Notes under the pieces: generated by a model | Databases searched by the model: none | The model's input: only the letters and a program-made list of their open reading frames with translations | What the model was told of the DNA's origin: nothing | Program-made: the position numbers and the translations under genes | Assembly: GCF_009909205.1 (NCBI RefSeq) | Contig: NZ_JAAAPN010000012.1 | Location: forward strand, 1-64,000 | DNA length: 64,000 nucleotides | Reading direction: 5' to 3' | Source: Aquabacterium fontiphilum | GTDB taxonomy: Bacteria > Pseudomonadota > Gammaproteobacteria > Burkholderiales > Burkholderiaceae_C | In this document: positions 20,456 through 29,653 of the stretch, piece after piece | How positions within the stretch are numbered: position 1 is the stretch's first letter | Layout: every line of letters begins with the position of its first letter

Positions 20456-21016
20456 TCAGCGCGACCTGTCCAGTTGCCCCTTCAGACTTGCCCGTTCCAT
20501 CTCCAGCACAGGGCGGCGCTCGTCCGCTGCGTCCAGCCGCTTGATCAGCAGGTCAAGGTGGTGCACCTGTCGGGCGATGTCGCCGCGCTCCCTGGCGCGG
20601 TCCAATAGCCATTCGAGCTCCTGCTCGTTGACCACGTCCTGTCGCACCAGATCGCTGTCGGTGACGGTGCCCACGAGCGAGACGACCGATGTGGTGATCG
20701 TGAACGCCAGTGCGGCCAGCCCGCCGACGATGTAGAAGCCCCGGCGCCGCGTGTGGTTCTGGGTGAAGGCGGCCATGATCGCAAAGAACAGGATGAGCGC
20801 GGCCAGCACGGTCATGCTGATGGTGTAGCCCGTCAGCTTCACGTCGAGTTGAACCGATCGGAAATCCAGCGCCGTCAGGACGCCGCCGACGAAGCCGCCC
20901 ATCACCAGCATCCACAGCGCCTGACGGCCTCGTGCGTGCTCCGGAAAGACATTGAACGCCTGAAGGGCAAAGCCGAACAGCGAGGCCAGGCCGGTGACGA
21001 TGGTGAAGGTGTCCAT
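20456..21016 (-). CDS. unknown membrane protein with C-terminal coiled region
   Basis: A 186-residue protein with about four hydrophobic segments in the first 130 residues (including WMLVMGGFVGGVLTAL, VLAALILFFAIMAAF and IVGGLAALAFTITTSVVSLV). The charged C-terminal tail (~135-186) is likely helical or coiled. ATG 21016 is the most likely start; a TTG at 21040 is the longer alternative, and no clear ribosome site is seen for either. It is 57 bases downstream of the AEC transporter on the same strand and may share its transcript. The family is not recognised. Confidence 0.65.
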   Translation of the reverse strand: MDTFTIVTGLASLFGFALQAFNVFPEHARGRQALWMLVMGGFVGGVLTALDFRSVQLDVKLTGYTISMTVLAALILFFAIMAAFTQNHTRRRGFYIVGGLAALAFTITTSVVSLVGTVTDSDLVRQDVVNEQELEWLLDRARERGDIARQVHHLDLLIKRLDAADERRPVLEMERASLKGQLDRSR

Positions 21017-21073
21017 GAAGCGAGCAGGTGAGAGCGTCAAGCTGCCCGCATTGTGGGGGCAGCGGGAGTGGCT

Positions 21074-22009
21074 TCACCGCGTGAATGCCAGAATCAGGGG
21101 GGTAGTGAGCGACGACAGTGCGGTCGACAGCACCAGGCTGCTCGCCACCGGCCCTTCCAGCACCTTGAAGTGGCGCGACATCAGGTACACATTGGCGCCG
21201 ATGGCAATCGACCCCAGCAGCACCACGGTGCGGGTTTCCATCTCGGGTAGGTCCAGCGCGCGGGCAATCAGCCACACCACCAGGGGCTGCAGCAACAGCT
21301 TCAAGGCCGTCATGCTCAGCGTGGCCTGCCACTGTTCACGCATGCGGTAACCGGCCAGGCTCAGCCCCAGCGACAGCAGCGCCAATGGGGCGGCCAGCTC
21401 ACCGACCCAGGCCAGCGGCAGGCGGACCCCTTCGGGGAGCGTCCAGCCACTGACGCCGATGGCCGTACCACTCAAGATGGCGATGATCAGCGGGTTCTTC
21501 AACACGCTCAGCAGCGTCTGTCCGAAGCCACGCAGCGTCGGGCTGCCGTGGCGCGCCCATTCGACGGAGACGGTGACCAGTGTCCACAGTGTCAGCGAGT
21601 TGAACACCAGCACCAACGCCACCGTGGGGAGCGCGGCTTCGCCCAAGGTGATTCGGGCCAGCGGGATACCCAGCAGCGCGTTGTTCGAGAAGATGCCGGC
21701 CAGCGCAAAGACCGACTGGCTCACGCCATCCATGCCGAAGCCGCGCCAGGCGACCAGTCGGCCCACGACAAAGACGATCAGGCAGCTGCCGAAGAAGGCG
21801 ATCAGCACACGCCAGTCCACCGGGGGCAGCTGCGACAACTCGCTCATCATGCGAAACAGCAGCGCCGGCAAGGCCACGGTGAAAACCGCGTTGGCCAGGT
21901 GCTTGTTCACGGCCTTGGGCCAGTGGCGCCATTGCGCCAGGCCCCAGCCCAGGGCGACGATCAGAAAAAGGGGCGCGCACAGCGCCGCGTAGTGCAGGGC
22001 GACAGACAT
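21074..22009 (-). CDS. AEC family transporter
   Basis: A 311-residue inner-membrane protein of the auxin efflux carrier family, with about ten hydrophobic segments. The conserved helix-break regions include LPALLFRMM, FALAGIFSNNALLGIPLA and GELAAPLALLSLGLSLAG. Bacterial members move small carboxylates such as malate or malonate, but the substrate is not predictable here. ATG 22009 is the start; the acnB terminator lies just upstream, so this gene probably has its own promoter or depends on read-through. Confidence 0.85.
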   Translation of the reverse strand: MSVALHYAALCAPLFLIVALGWGLAQWRHWPKAVNKHLANAVFTVALPALLFRMMSELSQLPPVDWRVLIAFFGSCLIVFVVGRLVAWRGFGMDGVSQSVFALAGIFSNNALLGIPLARITLGEAALPTVALVLVFNSLTLWTLVTVSVEWARHGSPTLRGFGQTLLSVLKNPLIIAILSGTAIGVSGWTLPEGVRLPLAWVGELAAPLALLSLGLSLAGYRMREQWQATLSMTALKLLLQPLVVWLIARALDLPEMETRTVVLLGSIAIGANVYLMSRHFKVLEGPVASSLVLSTALSSLTTPLILAFTR

Positions 22010-22021
22010 GAGCAAACAAGA

Positions 22022-22049
22022 AAGCCCGCCAGGTTTCCCGGGCGGGCTT
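22022..22049 (-). terminator. intrinsic terminator downstream of acnB
   Basis: Read on the minus strand, AAGCCCGCC and GGCGGGCTT form a 9-bp stem with a 10-base loop, followed by TCTTGTTT. It lies about 50 bases after the acnB stop. Confidence 0.8.
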
Positions 22050-22099
22050 GGATCAGGCGGGTGGGCGCCGCCGGTGGCGGGCGCCCATCATCGGGCCGA

Positions 22100-24694
22100 T
22101 CAGGCGGCCGTCACGCCCTTTGCGGTCTCCACGTACTCTTCAATCTGGTTGAAGTTCATGTACTTGTAGATCTTGTCGGCGTCCTTCGTCACCACACCGA
22201 TTTCGGCCAGGTACTCGGCAGGCGTGGGCAGCTTGCCCAGCTTCGAGGCCACAGCGGTCAGCTCGGCTGAGCCCAGGAACACATTGGTGTTCTTGCCCAG
22301 ACGGTTGGGGAAGTTGCGGGTCGACGTGGAGATACAGGTCGAGCCTTCCTTGATCTGAGCCTGGTTACCCATGCACAGCGAGCAGCCGGGCATTTCGGTG
22401 CGGGCGCCAGCGGTGCCGAAGGTGTTGTAGAAGCCTTCCTTGGTCAGCTCGGAAGCGTCCATCTTGGTGGGCGGGGCCACCCACAGACGCACCGGGATGT
22501 CCTTCTTGCCTTCCAGCAGCTTGCCGGCGGCACGGAAGTGACCGATGTTGGTCATGCACGAACCGATGAAGGCTTCGTCGATCTTGGTGCCGGCCACTTC
22601 GGACAGGAACTTGGCGTCGTCCGGGTCGTTCGGGCAGCAGACGATCGGCTCCTTGATGTCGTTCAGGTCGATCTCGATCACTGCGGCGTACTCGGCGTCC
22701 GCGTCGGCTTCCAGCAGGTTGGGGTTGGCCAACCAGGCTTCCTGGGCTTCGATGCGGCGCTGCAGGGTGCGGGCATCCTGGTAGCCGTCGGCGATCATGT
22801 TCTTCATCAGAACGATGTTCGACTTCAGGTACTCGATGATCGGTTCCTTGTTCAGCTTGATCGTGCAGCCGGCGGCCGAACGCTCGGCCGAGGCATCCGA
22901 CAGCTCGAACGCTTGCTCGACCTTCAGGTCAGGCAGGCCTTCGATTTCGAGGATGCGGCCCGAGAAGATGTTCTTCTTGCCGGCCTTGGCGACGGTCAGC
23001 AGACCGGCCTTGATGGCGTACAGGGGGATGGCATGCACCAGGTCACGCAGGGTGACGCCGGGTTGCATGGTGCCCTTGAAGCGCACCAGCACCGACTCAG
23101 GCATGTCCAGGGGCATCACGCCGGTGGCGGCGCCGAAGGCGACCAGGCCCGAACCGGCAGGGAAGGAGATGCCGATGGGGAAGCGGGTGTGCGAGTCGCC
23201 ACCGGTGCCGACGGTGTCGGGCAACAGCAGGCGGTTCAGCCACGAGTGGATCACGCCGTCGCCCGGACGCAGGGCCACGCCGCCGCGGTTCGAGATGAAG
23301 GCGGGCAGCTCGCGGTGCATCTTCACGTCCACGGGCTTGGGATAGGCAGCCGTGTGGCAGAACGATTGCATGACCAGGTCAGCCGAGAAGCCCAGGCAGG
23401 CCAGGTCCTTCAACTCGTCACGGGTCATCGGGCCGGTGGTGTCTTGCGAACCGACGGTCGTCATCTTGGGTTCGCAGTAGGTGCCGGGACGGATGCCCTG
23501 ACCTTCGGGCAGGCCGCAGGCGCGGCCGACCATCTTCTGGGCCAGGGTGTAGCCCTTGCCGGTGTCCTTGGGGGCCACGGGCAGGCGGAACACGGTGGAA
23601 GCGGGCAGACCCAGGAACTCGCGGGCCTTGCCGGTCAGCGAGCGACCGATGATCAGGTTGATGCGGCCGCCGGCGCGCACTTCGTCCAGCAGCACCTGCG
23701 ACTTCAGCTGGAACTCGGCCGCCACGGCGCCGTTCTTCTCGATCTTGCCGTCGTACGGGAAGATGTCGATCACGTCACCCATTTCGAAGGCAGACACGTC
23801 CACTTCGATGGGCAGAGAGCCGGAGTCTTCTTGGGTGTTGAAGAAGATCGGGGCGATCTTGCCGCCCAGGGTGACGCCGCCGAAGCGCTTGTTGGGCACG
23901 AAGGGGATGTCTTCGCCGGTGGCCCAGATCACGCTGTTGGTGGCCGACTTGCGCGAAGAGCCGGTGCCGACCACGTCGCCAACGTAGGCCACGAGGTTGC
24001 CCTTCTTCTTCAGGTCTTCGATGAACTGGATCGGGCCGCGCTTGCCGTCTTCTTCGGGCTTGAAGGCCGCGTCAGGACGGGTGTTCTTGAGCATCGCCAG
24101 ATAGTGCATCGGGATGTCAGGGCGGCTCCAGGCGTCCGGAGCGGGCGACAGGTCGTCGGTGTTGGTCTCGCCAGGGACCTTGAACACGGTCACGGTGATC
24201 TTCTTGGCGACTTCGGGGCGGCTGGTGAACCACTCGGCGTCGGCCCACGACTGCATCACCGCCTTGGCGTTGGCATTGCCGGCCTTGCACAGCTCAGCGA
24301 CGTCATGGAAGGCGTCGAACATCAGCAAGGTCTTCTTCAGGGCCTCGGCGGCCACGGTGCCGACTTCGGCGCTGGAGAGCAGGTCAATCAGGGGCTTGAC
24401 GTTGTAGCCGCCGACCATGGTGCCCAGCAGCTCGGTGGCCTTGGCCTTGGAGATCAGGCCAACGGTGAGGTCGCCATGGGCCACGGCCGACAGGAAGGAG
24501 GCCTTCACCTTGGCGGCGTCATCCACGCCAGGGGGCACGCGGTGCGTCAGCAGGTCGAGCAGGAACGCATCTTCGCCAGCCGGCGGGTTCTTGATCAGCT
24601 CGATCAGGTCGGCGACCTGCTGGGCGTTCAGGGGCAGCGGGGGAATACCCAGCGCGGCGCGCTCGGCAACGTGTTGGCGATAGGCTTGCAACAT
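22100..24694 (-). CDS. acnB: bifunctional aconitate hydratase 2 / 2-methylisocitrate dehydratase
   Basis: An 864-residue AcnB, the main TCA-cycle aconitase in many proteobacteria, with a [4Fe-4S] cluster. The N-terminal HEAT-like domain begins [22 protein letters not shown], almost the E. coli start, which fixes ATG 24694 over longer alternatives. Later blocks include [32 protein letters not shown] and [12 protein letters not shown], the last two carrying cluster cysteines. AcnB can also hydrate 2-methyl-cis-aconitate, overlapping with the nearby AcnD/PrpF system. It has its own terminator, and an inverted repeat lies about 110 bases upstream. Confidence 0.97.
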   Translation of the reverse strand: MLQAYRQHVAERAALGIPPLPLNAQQVADLIELIKNPPAGEDAFLLDLLTHRVPPGVDDAAKVKASFLSAVAHGDLTVGLISKAKATELLGTMVGGYNVKPLIDLLSSAEVGTVAAEALKKTLLMFDAFHDVAELCKAGNANAKAVMQSWADAEWFTSRPEVAKKITVTVFKVPGETNTDDLSPAPDAWSRPDIPMHYLAMLKNTRPDAAFKPEEDGKRGPIQFIEDLKKKGNLVAYVGDVVGTGSSRKSATNSVIWATGEDIPFVPNKRFGGVTLGGKIAPIFFNTQEDSGSLPIEVDVSAFEMGDVIDIFPYDGKIEKNGAVAAEFQLKSQVLLDEVRAGGRINLIIGRSLTGKAREFLGLPASTVFRLPVAPKDTGKGYTLAQKMVGRACGLPEGQGIRPGTYCEPKMTTVGSQDTTGPMTRDELKDLACLGFSADLVMQSFCHTAAYPKPVDVKMHRELPAFISNRGGVALRPGDGVIHSWLNRLLLPDTVGTGGDSHTRFPIGISFPAGSGLVAFGAATGVMPLDMPESVLVRFKGTMQPGVTLRDLVHAIPLYAIKAGLLTVAKAGKKNIFSGRILEIEGLPDLKVEQAFELSDASAERSAAGCTIKLNKEPIIEYLKSNIVLMKNMIADGYQDARTLQRRIEAQEAWLANPNLLEADADAEYAAVIEIDLNDIKEPIVCCPNDPDDAKFLSEVAGTKIDEAFIGSCMTNIGHFRAAGKLLEGKKDIPVRLWVAPPTKMDASELTKEGFYNTFGTAGARTEMPGCSLCMGNQAQIKEGSTCISTSTRNFPNRLGKNTNVFLGSAELTAVASKLGKLPTPAEYLAEIGVVTKDADKIYKYMNFNQIEEYVETAKGVTAA

Positions 24695-24803
24695 GGTGTT
24701 TACCTGGTGAGAATGGGGCAAAAACGCTCAGCGCACGCCGGCGGCGCGTACGTTGTGTCGGGTGGACACGCCGAAGTGGGGCGACCGCGTGGCTTGGTCA
24801 CAA

Positions 24804-24818
24804 GGAAATGCAATTTCC
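24804..24818. promoter_or_regulatory. inverted repeat upstream of acnB
   Basis: GGAAAT-GCA-ATTTCC is a perfect 6-bp inverted repeat 110 bases upstream of the acnB start, in a 248-base gap that must hold the acnB promoter. It may be an operator; no protein can be assigned. Confidence 0.3.
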
Positions 24819-24942
24819 GTGCAGCCCGGTATTTTCCCCCACACCGAGGCGAATGTCACCCCGAGCGCGTGAAATCTCTGTATTTTGGTGGGGCGCATGC
24901 ACGCTCAGGCGTGGCGCCCATGCGGCAACGCCCCTCAATCGG

Positions 24943-25464
24943 TCAGCGTGGCGCGATGCCCAGCACCGATTCCCGGGGGCGGGAAGCCAGCTCACGCTCG
25001 GCCACGCGCTGAACGTCGTGGACGCAGCCATCGACGAGCCGTTGACCTTTGCGCGGATCCATGAGCATGGATTTCGTCAGGATCTGGATCATCAGCGCGC
25101 CCCCGCGGACGTCTTCCAGGCGCACGGCACCGGTGTGGGTCAGCACGGGTTTCATCGTCCAGGCCTGCTGGCCCAGGCGCAACTGGAAATAGCCGGGGTG
25201 GACTTCATGGCGGTCCACGGAGACCCGCTGCCCGAACTCGCACTCATACCGACCGGTCAACACGCGGTCGGCCGCCGCCATTTGCTCAGGCGATGCGTCG
25301 GCGATGTGAACCGGTGCAGGCGCTTCCGGTGCCGCCGCCCGCGGCTTGGCCTTGCTGACCCGAATGTCGGACGCGTGGGCCAGTCCGGCGCCCGTCAGGG
25401 CGACCGCCGCGGCAGCCAGGGCGAAGGCGTGAGACGCGCGGCGAAATGGGAAGGTGGGCGACAT
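24943..25464 (-). CDS. exported protein of unknown function
   Basis: A 173-residue protein with a signal peptide ending near residue 31 (ALTGAGLAHASD). It has a low-complexity Ala/Pro linker and then a conserved-looking domain beginning RVLTGRYECEFGQRVSVDRH, with a second Cys at DGCVHDVQRVAE, so one disulfide is possible. ATG 25464 is preceded by AAGGA at a good distance. It lies between prpF and acnB on the same strand but is separated from both by more than 120 bases. I do not recognise a characterised family. Confidence 0.75.
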   Translation of the reverse strand: MSPTFPFRRASHAFALAAAAVALTGAGLAHASDIRVSKAKPRAAAPEAPAPVHIADASPEQMAAADRVLTGRYECEFGQRVSVDRHEVHPGYFQLRLGQQAWTMKPVLTHTGAVRLEDVRGGALMIQILTKSMLMDPRKGQRLVDGCVHDVQRVAERELASRPRESVLGIAPR

Positions 25465-25613
25465 GGAGGGATCCTTCAATCGTGGCGGACGGGGCTGCGC
25501 GCGGCGCGACAGTCGAGGCGAATGTTGCCACCATTTCGGTCATGGCACACCCGGGGCGCCCCTCACCTTGGTGTGGCGGTCGTCACGGCCGACACAGGTC
25601 GATACAAAAAAGT

Positions 25614-26822
25614 TCAGACACCCACGTTCGGTACGCGCACCTGCCCTTCCATGATGATCCGCGCACTGCGGCTCATGATGGCCTTGGTGACCGTCCACTG
25701 GCCATTGACCTGTCGGGCCTGGGCGCCCACGCGCAGCGTACCCGAGGGGTGACCAAAGCGCACGGCCTCGCGTTCGCCACCGCCTGCAGCCTGGTTGACG
25801 AGGGTGCCGGGGATGGCTGCGGCCGTGCCGATGGCCACTGCGCACGTGCCCATCATGGCGTGGTGGAGCTTGCCCATCGAGAGCGCGCGCACCAGCAAGT
25901 CCACGTCGCCTGCTTCGATGGTCTTGCCGCTGGAGGCGGTGTAGGTGGTGGGGGGGGCCACGAAGGCGATCTTCGGCGTGTGTTGCCGGGTGGCGGCTTC
26001 TTCGGGCGTCTTGATCAGGCCCATGCGCAGTGCGCCGGCCACGCGGATGGCTTCGAAGCGCTTGAGGGCTTCCGGATCGCTGTTGATCTGCTCGCGCAGC
26101 TCGGTGCCGGTGTAGCCGATGTCCGCGGCATTGACGAACACGGTGGGAATGCCGGCCGTGATCATGGTGGCCTTCAAGGTGCCCCCCTTGACCACGGACT
26201 CGGGCACCTCCAGGTCATCGACCAGGTTGCCCGTCGGGAACATCGAGCCACCTTCATCGCCGTCGTCAGACGGGTCCATGAACTCGAGCACGATCTCGGC
26301 TGCGGGGAAGGTGACACCGTCGAGCTCGAAGTCGCCGGTTTCCTGGACCTGGCCGTGGGAGACGGGTACGTGCGCGATGATGGTCTTGCCGATGTTGGCC
26401 TGCCAGATGCGGACCACGGCGACGCCGCCTTCGGGGCCTTGCGGGATGCGGGCAGGGTCCACCAGGCCCGCGTGGATGGCGAAGGCGCCGGCGGCGGTGG
26501 AGAGGTTGCCGCAGTTGCCCGACCAGTCGACAAAGGGCTTGTCGATCGAGACCTGACCGTAGAGGTAGTCCACGTCGTGGTCCGGCACGCTGGACTTGGA
26601 CAGGATCACACACTTGCTGGTGCTGGACGTGGCGCCGCCCATGCCGTCGATGTGGGCGGCGTAGGGGTCAGGGCTGCCGATGACGCGCAGGAACAGCTTG
26701 TCGCGTGCTTCACCGGGCTGCTGGCAACTGGCCGGCAGGTCTTGCAGGCGGAAGAACACGCCCTTGCTGGTGCCGCCACGCATGTAGGTGGCGGGGATCT
26801 TGACTTGGGCGGGGTGAGGCAT
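25614..26822 (-). CDS. prpF: 2-methylaconitate cis-trans isomerase
   Basis: A 402-residue PrpF of the diaminopimelate-epimerase-like fold. Blocks include ATYMRGGTSKGVFF at the N-terminus, IDGMGGATSSTSKC and VDWSGNCGNLSTAAGAFA, the latter two around the substrate-binding loops. It isomerises the AcnD product 2-methyl-trans-aconitate to the cis form in the AcnD-dependent methylcitrate cycle. AAGGAG precedes ATG 26822. It is the last gene of the prpB-prpC-acnD-prpF order, separated from acnD by a hairpin-rich repeat. Confidence 0.95.
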   Translation of the reverse strand: MPHPAQVKIPATYMRGGTSKGVFFRLQDLPASCQQPGEARDKLFLRVIGSPDPYAAHIDGMGGATSSTSKCVILSKSSVPDHDVDYLYGQVSIDKPFVDWSGNCGNLSTAAGAFAIHAGLVDPARIPQGPEGGVAVVRIWQANIGKTIIAHVPVSHGQVQETGDFELDGVTFPAAEIVLEFMDPSDDGDEGGSMFPTGNLVDDLEVPESVVKGGTLKATMITAGIPTVFVNAADIGYTGTELREQINSDPEALKRFEAIRVAGALRMGLIKTPEEAATRQHTPKIAFVAPPTTYTASSGKTIEAGDVDLLVRALSMGKLHHAMMGTCAVAIGTAAAIPGTLVNQAAGGGEREAVRFGHPSGTLRVGAQARQVNGQWTVTKAIMSRSARIIMEGQVRVPNVGV

Positions 26823-26891
26823 TCAGCACTCCTTCAGTTCACATGATGCCGGAGCGCGCAAATCCCTGCACAGCTCCAGCTTGATCCAGCG

Positions 26892-26965
26892 GACGCCACG
26901 GAGCTGGCTTTGCCAGTCCGTAGGCGTCGCCCCCTTGAAGGGGAGCGCCAAAGGCGCTCGGGGGG
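26892..26965. repeat. hairpin-rich intergenic repeat between acnD and prpF
   Basis: Three adjacent stem-loops fill this stretch. The first is a long imperfect stem with arms GACGCC (26892-26897) and GGCGTC (26923-26928) and inner arm CTGGC/GCCAG. The second is CCCC-TTGAA-GGGG, and the third AGCGCC-AAA-GGCGCT (26944-26958), which abuts the acnD stop. From memory, similar modules recur between genes in Comamonadaceae genomes. It may act as an attenuator or RNA-stabilising element inside the operon. Confidence 0.55.
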
Positions 26966-29599
26966 TCACTTGTTTGCGGCCAGGAAGTCCTGCGCAAAAC
27001 GCTGCAGCACCCCACCGGCTTCGTACACCGACACCTCTTCGGCCGTGTCCAGGCGGCTGGTCACCGTCACGCGCTCAACCTGGCCGCTCTTGCGGTGGAT
27101 CACCAGGGTCAAATCGGCGCGGGGCTTCAGGTCGCCTTCCACGTCGAAGGTCTCGGTGCCGTCCAGGCCCAGGGTCAGGCGGGTGGTGCCCGGCTTGAAC
27201 TCCAGCGGCAGCACGCCCATGCCGATCAGGTTGGTGCGGTGGATGCGCTCGAAGCCTTCGGCCACAACCGTTTCCACGCCGGCCAGTCGCACGCCCTTGG
27301 CGGCCCAGTCACGCGACGAACCCTGACCGTAGTCGGCGCCCGCGATGATGATCAGCGGCTGGCGGCGGTTCAGGTAGGTTTCCATGGCTTCCCACATGCG
27401 CATGACCTGGCCTTCGGGCTCCACACGGGCCCACGAGCCGACCTTGATCGAGCCGTCTTCCTTGCGCACCATTTCGTTCTTCAGCGTGGGGTTCGCGAAG
27501 GTGGCGCGCATGGCGGTCAGGTGGTCGCCGCGGTGGGTGGCGTAGGAGTTGTAGTCCTCTTCCGGCAGGCCCATCTTGTGCAGGTACTCGCCCGCCGCCG
27601 AGTTCGGCAGGATGGCGTTCGACGGCGACAGGTGGTCGGTCGTGATGTTGTCCGGCAGGATGGCCAGCGGGCGCATGCCCTTGAGCGTGCGCGGGTTGGC
27701 CGCCAGGGCGCCGACGCCTTCGGTGTCCCAGTAGGGCGGGCGGCGGATGTAGGTCGACATCGGGCGCCAGTCGTACTGCGGGCTGACCTTCTCGCCCTTG
27801 TCGGCCTGGATGGCGAACATGGGCTCGTACACGGCACGGTACTGCTCGGGCTTGACGGCGGCCTTGACCACCGCGTCGATCTCTTCATCCGACGGCCAGA
27901 TGTCCTTCAGGCGGATTTCCTTGCCGTTGACCACCGTCAGCACGTCGTTTTCGATGTCGAAGCGCACGGTGCCGGCGATCGCGTAAGCCACCACCAGCGG
28001 GGGCGAGGCCAGGAAGGCCTGCTTGGCATACGGGTGGATGCGACCGTCGAAGTTGCGGTTGCCCGAAAGGACAGCGGTGGCGTAGAGGTCGCGGTCGATG
28101 ATCTCCTGCTGGATCTTCGGATCGAGCGCGCCCGACATGCCGTTGCAGGTCGTGCAGGCGAAGGCCACGATGCCAAAGCCCAGCTTTTCCAGATCGCCCA
28201 GCAGGTTGGCTTCCTTCAGGTACAGCTCCACCGCCTTCGAGCCAGGTGCCAGCGACGACTTCACCCAGGGCTTGCGGGTCAGGCCCAGCTTGTTGGCGTT
28301 GCGGGCCAGCAGGGCGGCCGCGATCACGTTACGCGGGTTCGACGTGTTGGTGCACGAGGTGATGGCGGCGATGATCACGGCGCCATCGGGCATCGTGCCT
28401 TCTTCAGCCTTGGGCATGGCCCATTGGCCGGCGATGCCCTTGACGGCCAGGTCGGTCGTGGCCACGCGGGCGTGCGGGTTCGACGGGCCGGCCATGTTGC
28501 GCACCACGCTCGACAGATCGAACTCCAGGTTGCGCTCGTACACGGCGTTCTTCAGGCTGTCGGACCACAGACCGGCGGTCTTGGCATAGGTCTCGACCAG
28601 CTTCACTTGTTCAGCGCTGCGACCGGTCAGGGTCAGGTAGTCCAGCGTCTGTTCGTCGATGCTGAACATCGCGGCGGTGGCACCGTATTCGGGGGCCATG
28701 TTCGAGATGGTGGCGCGGTCGCCAATGGTCAGCTTCGACGCACCTTCGCCGTAGAACTCGAGGTAAGCGCCCACCACCTTGTTCTTGCGCAGGAACTCGG
28801 TCAGGGCCAGCACCACGTCGGTGGCGGTGATGCCAGGTTGACGTTGGCCAGTCAGCTTCACGCCCACGATCTCAGGCAGGCGCATCCACGAGGCGCGGCC
28901 CAGCATCACGTTCTCGGCTTCCAGGCCACCCACGCCGATGGCGATCACGCCCAGGGCATCGACGTGCGGGGTGTGCGAGTCGGTGCCCACGCAGGTGTCG
29001 GGGTAGGCCACGCCGTTGTCGGCGTGGATCACCGGCGACATCTTCTCCAGGTTGATCTGGTGCATGATGCCGTTGCCCGCGGGGATCACGTCCACGTTGG
29101 CGAAGGCCTTCTTCGTCCACTCGATGAAGTGGAAGCGGTCTTCGTTGCGGCGCTCTTCAATCTCGCGGTTCTTCTGGAAGGCTTGCGGGTCAAAGCCACC
29201 GCACTCCACGGCCAGCGAGTGGTCCACGATCAGCTGCACGGGCACCACGGGGTTCACCTTGGCGGGGTCGCCGCCTTCCTTGGCGATGGCGTCACGCAGG
29301 CCGGCCAGGTCCACCAAGGCGGTCTGGCCCAGGATGTCGTGGCAGGCCACGCGGGCCGGGAACCAGGGGAAGTCGAGGTCGCGCTTGCGCTCGATGATCT
29401 GCTTCAAGCAATCGGTGACGATGGCCGGGTCGGCCTTGCGCACGATGTTTTCGGCGTGCACGCGGGCGGTGTAGGGCAGGGTGGCCCAGGCGCCGGGCTG
29501 GATGGCTTCAACCGCGGCTTGCGTGTCGAAGTAGTCCAGCGATGTGCCGGGCAGGGGCTTGCGGTAAGCCGTGTTGATGGAGGTGTTGCTGTTGCTCAT
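26966..29599 (-). CDS. acnD: Fe/S-dependent 2-methylcitrate dehydratase
   Basis: An 877-residue aconitase-family enzyme dehydrating 2-methylcitrate to 2-methyl-trans-aconitate, the partner of PrpF. Cluster cysteines are in [12 protein letters not shown] and FACTTCNGMSG; the C-terminal [16 protein letters not shown] is the swivel-domain substrate loop. FDPQAFQKNREIEERRNEDRFHF and the operon position separate it from AcnA. ATG 29599 (MSNSNTSINTAYRKPLPGT) is preferred over an upstream TTG, although the ribosome site is weak. prpD is absent, as expected for an AcnD/PrpF-type pathway. Confidence 0.96.
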   Translation of the reverse strand: MSNSNTSINTAYRKPLPGTSLDYFDTQAAVEAIQPGAWATLPYTARVHAENIVRKADPAIVTDCLKQIIERKRDLDFPWFPARVACHDILGQTALVDLAGLRDAIAKEGGDPAKVNPVVPVQLIVDHSLAVECGGFDPQAFQKNREIEERRNEDRFHFIEWTKKAFANVDVIPAGNGIMHQINLEKMSPVIHADNGVAYPDTCVGTDSHTPHVDALGVIAIGVGGLEAENVMLGRASWMRLPEIVGVKLTGQRQPGITATDVVLALTEFLRKNKVVGAYLEFYGEGASKLTIGDRATISNMAPEYGATAAMFSIDEQTLDYLTLTGRSAEQVKLVETYAKTAGLWSDSLKNAVYERNLEFDLSSVVRNMAGPSNPHARVATTDLAVKGIAGQWAMPKAEEGTMPDGAVIIAAITSCTNTSNPRNVIAAALLARNANKLGLTRKPWVKSSLAPGSKAVELYLKEANLLGDLEKLGFGIVAFACTTCNGMSGALDPKIQQEIIDRDLYATAVLSGNRNFDGRIHPYAKQAFLASPPLVVAYAIAGTVRFDIENDVLTVVNGKEIRLKDIWPSDEEIDAVVKAAVKPEQYRAVYEPMFAIQADKGEKVSPQYDWRPMSTYIRRPPYWDTEGVGALAANPRTLKGMRPLAILPDNITTDHLSPSNAILPNSAAGEYLHKMGLPEEDYNSYATHRGDHLTAMRATFANPTLKNEMVRKEDGSIKVGSWARVEPEGQVMRMWEAMETYLNRRQPLIIIAGADYGQGSSRDWAAKGVRLAGVETVVAEGFERIHRTNLIGMGVLPLEFKPGTTRLTLGLDGTETFDVEGDLKPRADLTLVIHRKSGQVERVTVTSRLDTAEEVSVYEAGGVLQRFAQDFLAANK

Positions 29600-29653
29600 G
29601 GCCGTGGGGGAGCTCAAAGGTGAAAGGGCGCCAGTGGCGCCCTCCGTGCTGAA

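Noticed and set aside
22538-25012. An 824-codon plus-strand frame opposite acnB
   Set aside because: Same codon-bias artefact; covers acnB and runs into another minus-strand gene.
27095-29623. An 842-codon plus-strand open frame opposite acnD
   Set aside because: Antisense shadow of a confidently identified aconitase-family gene; no recognisable motifs.
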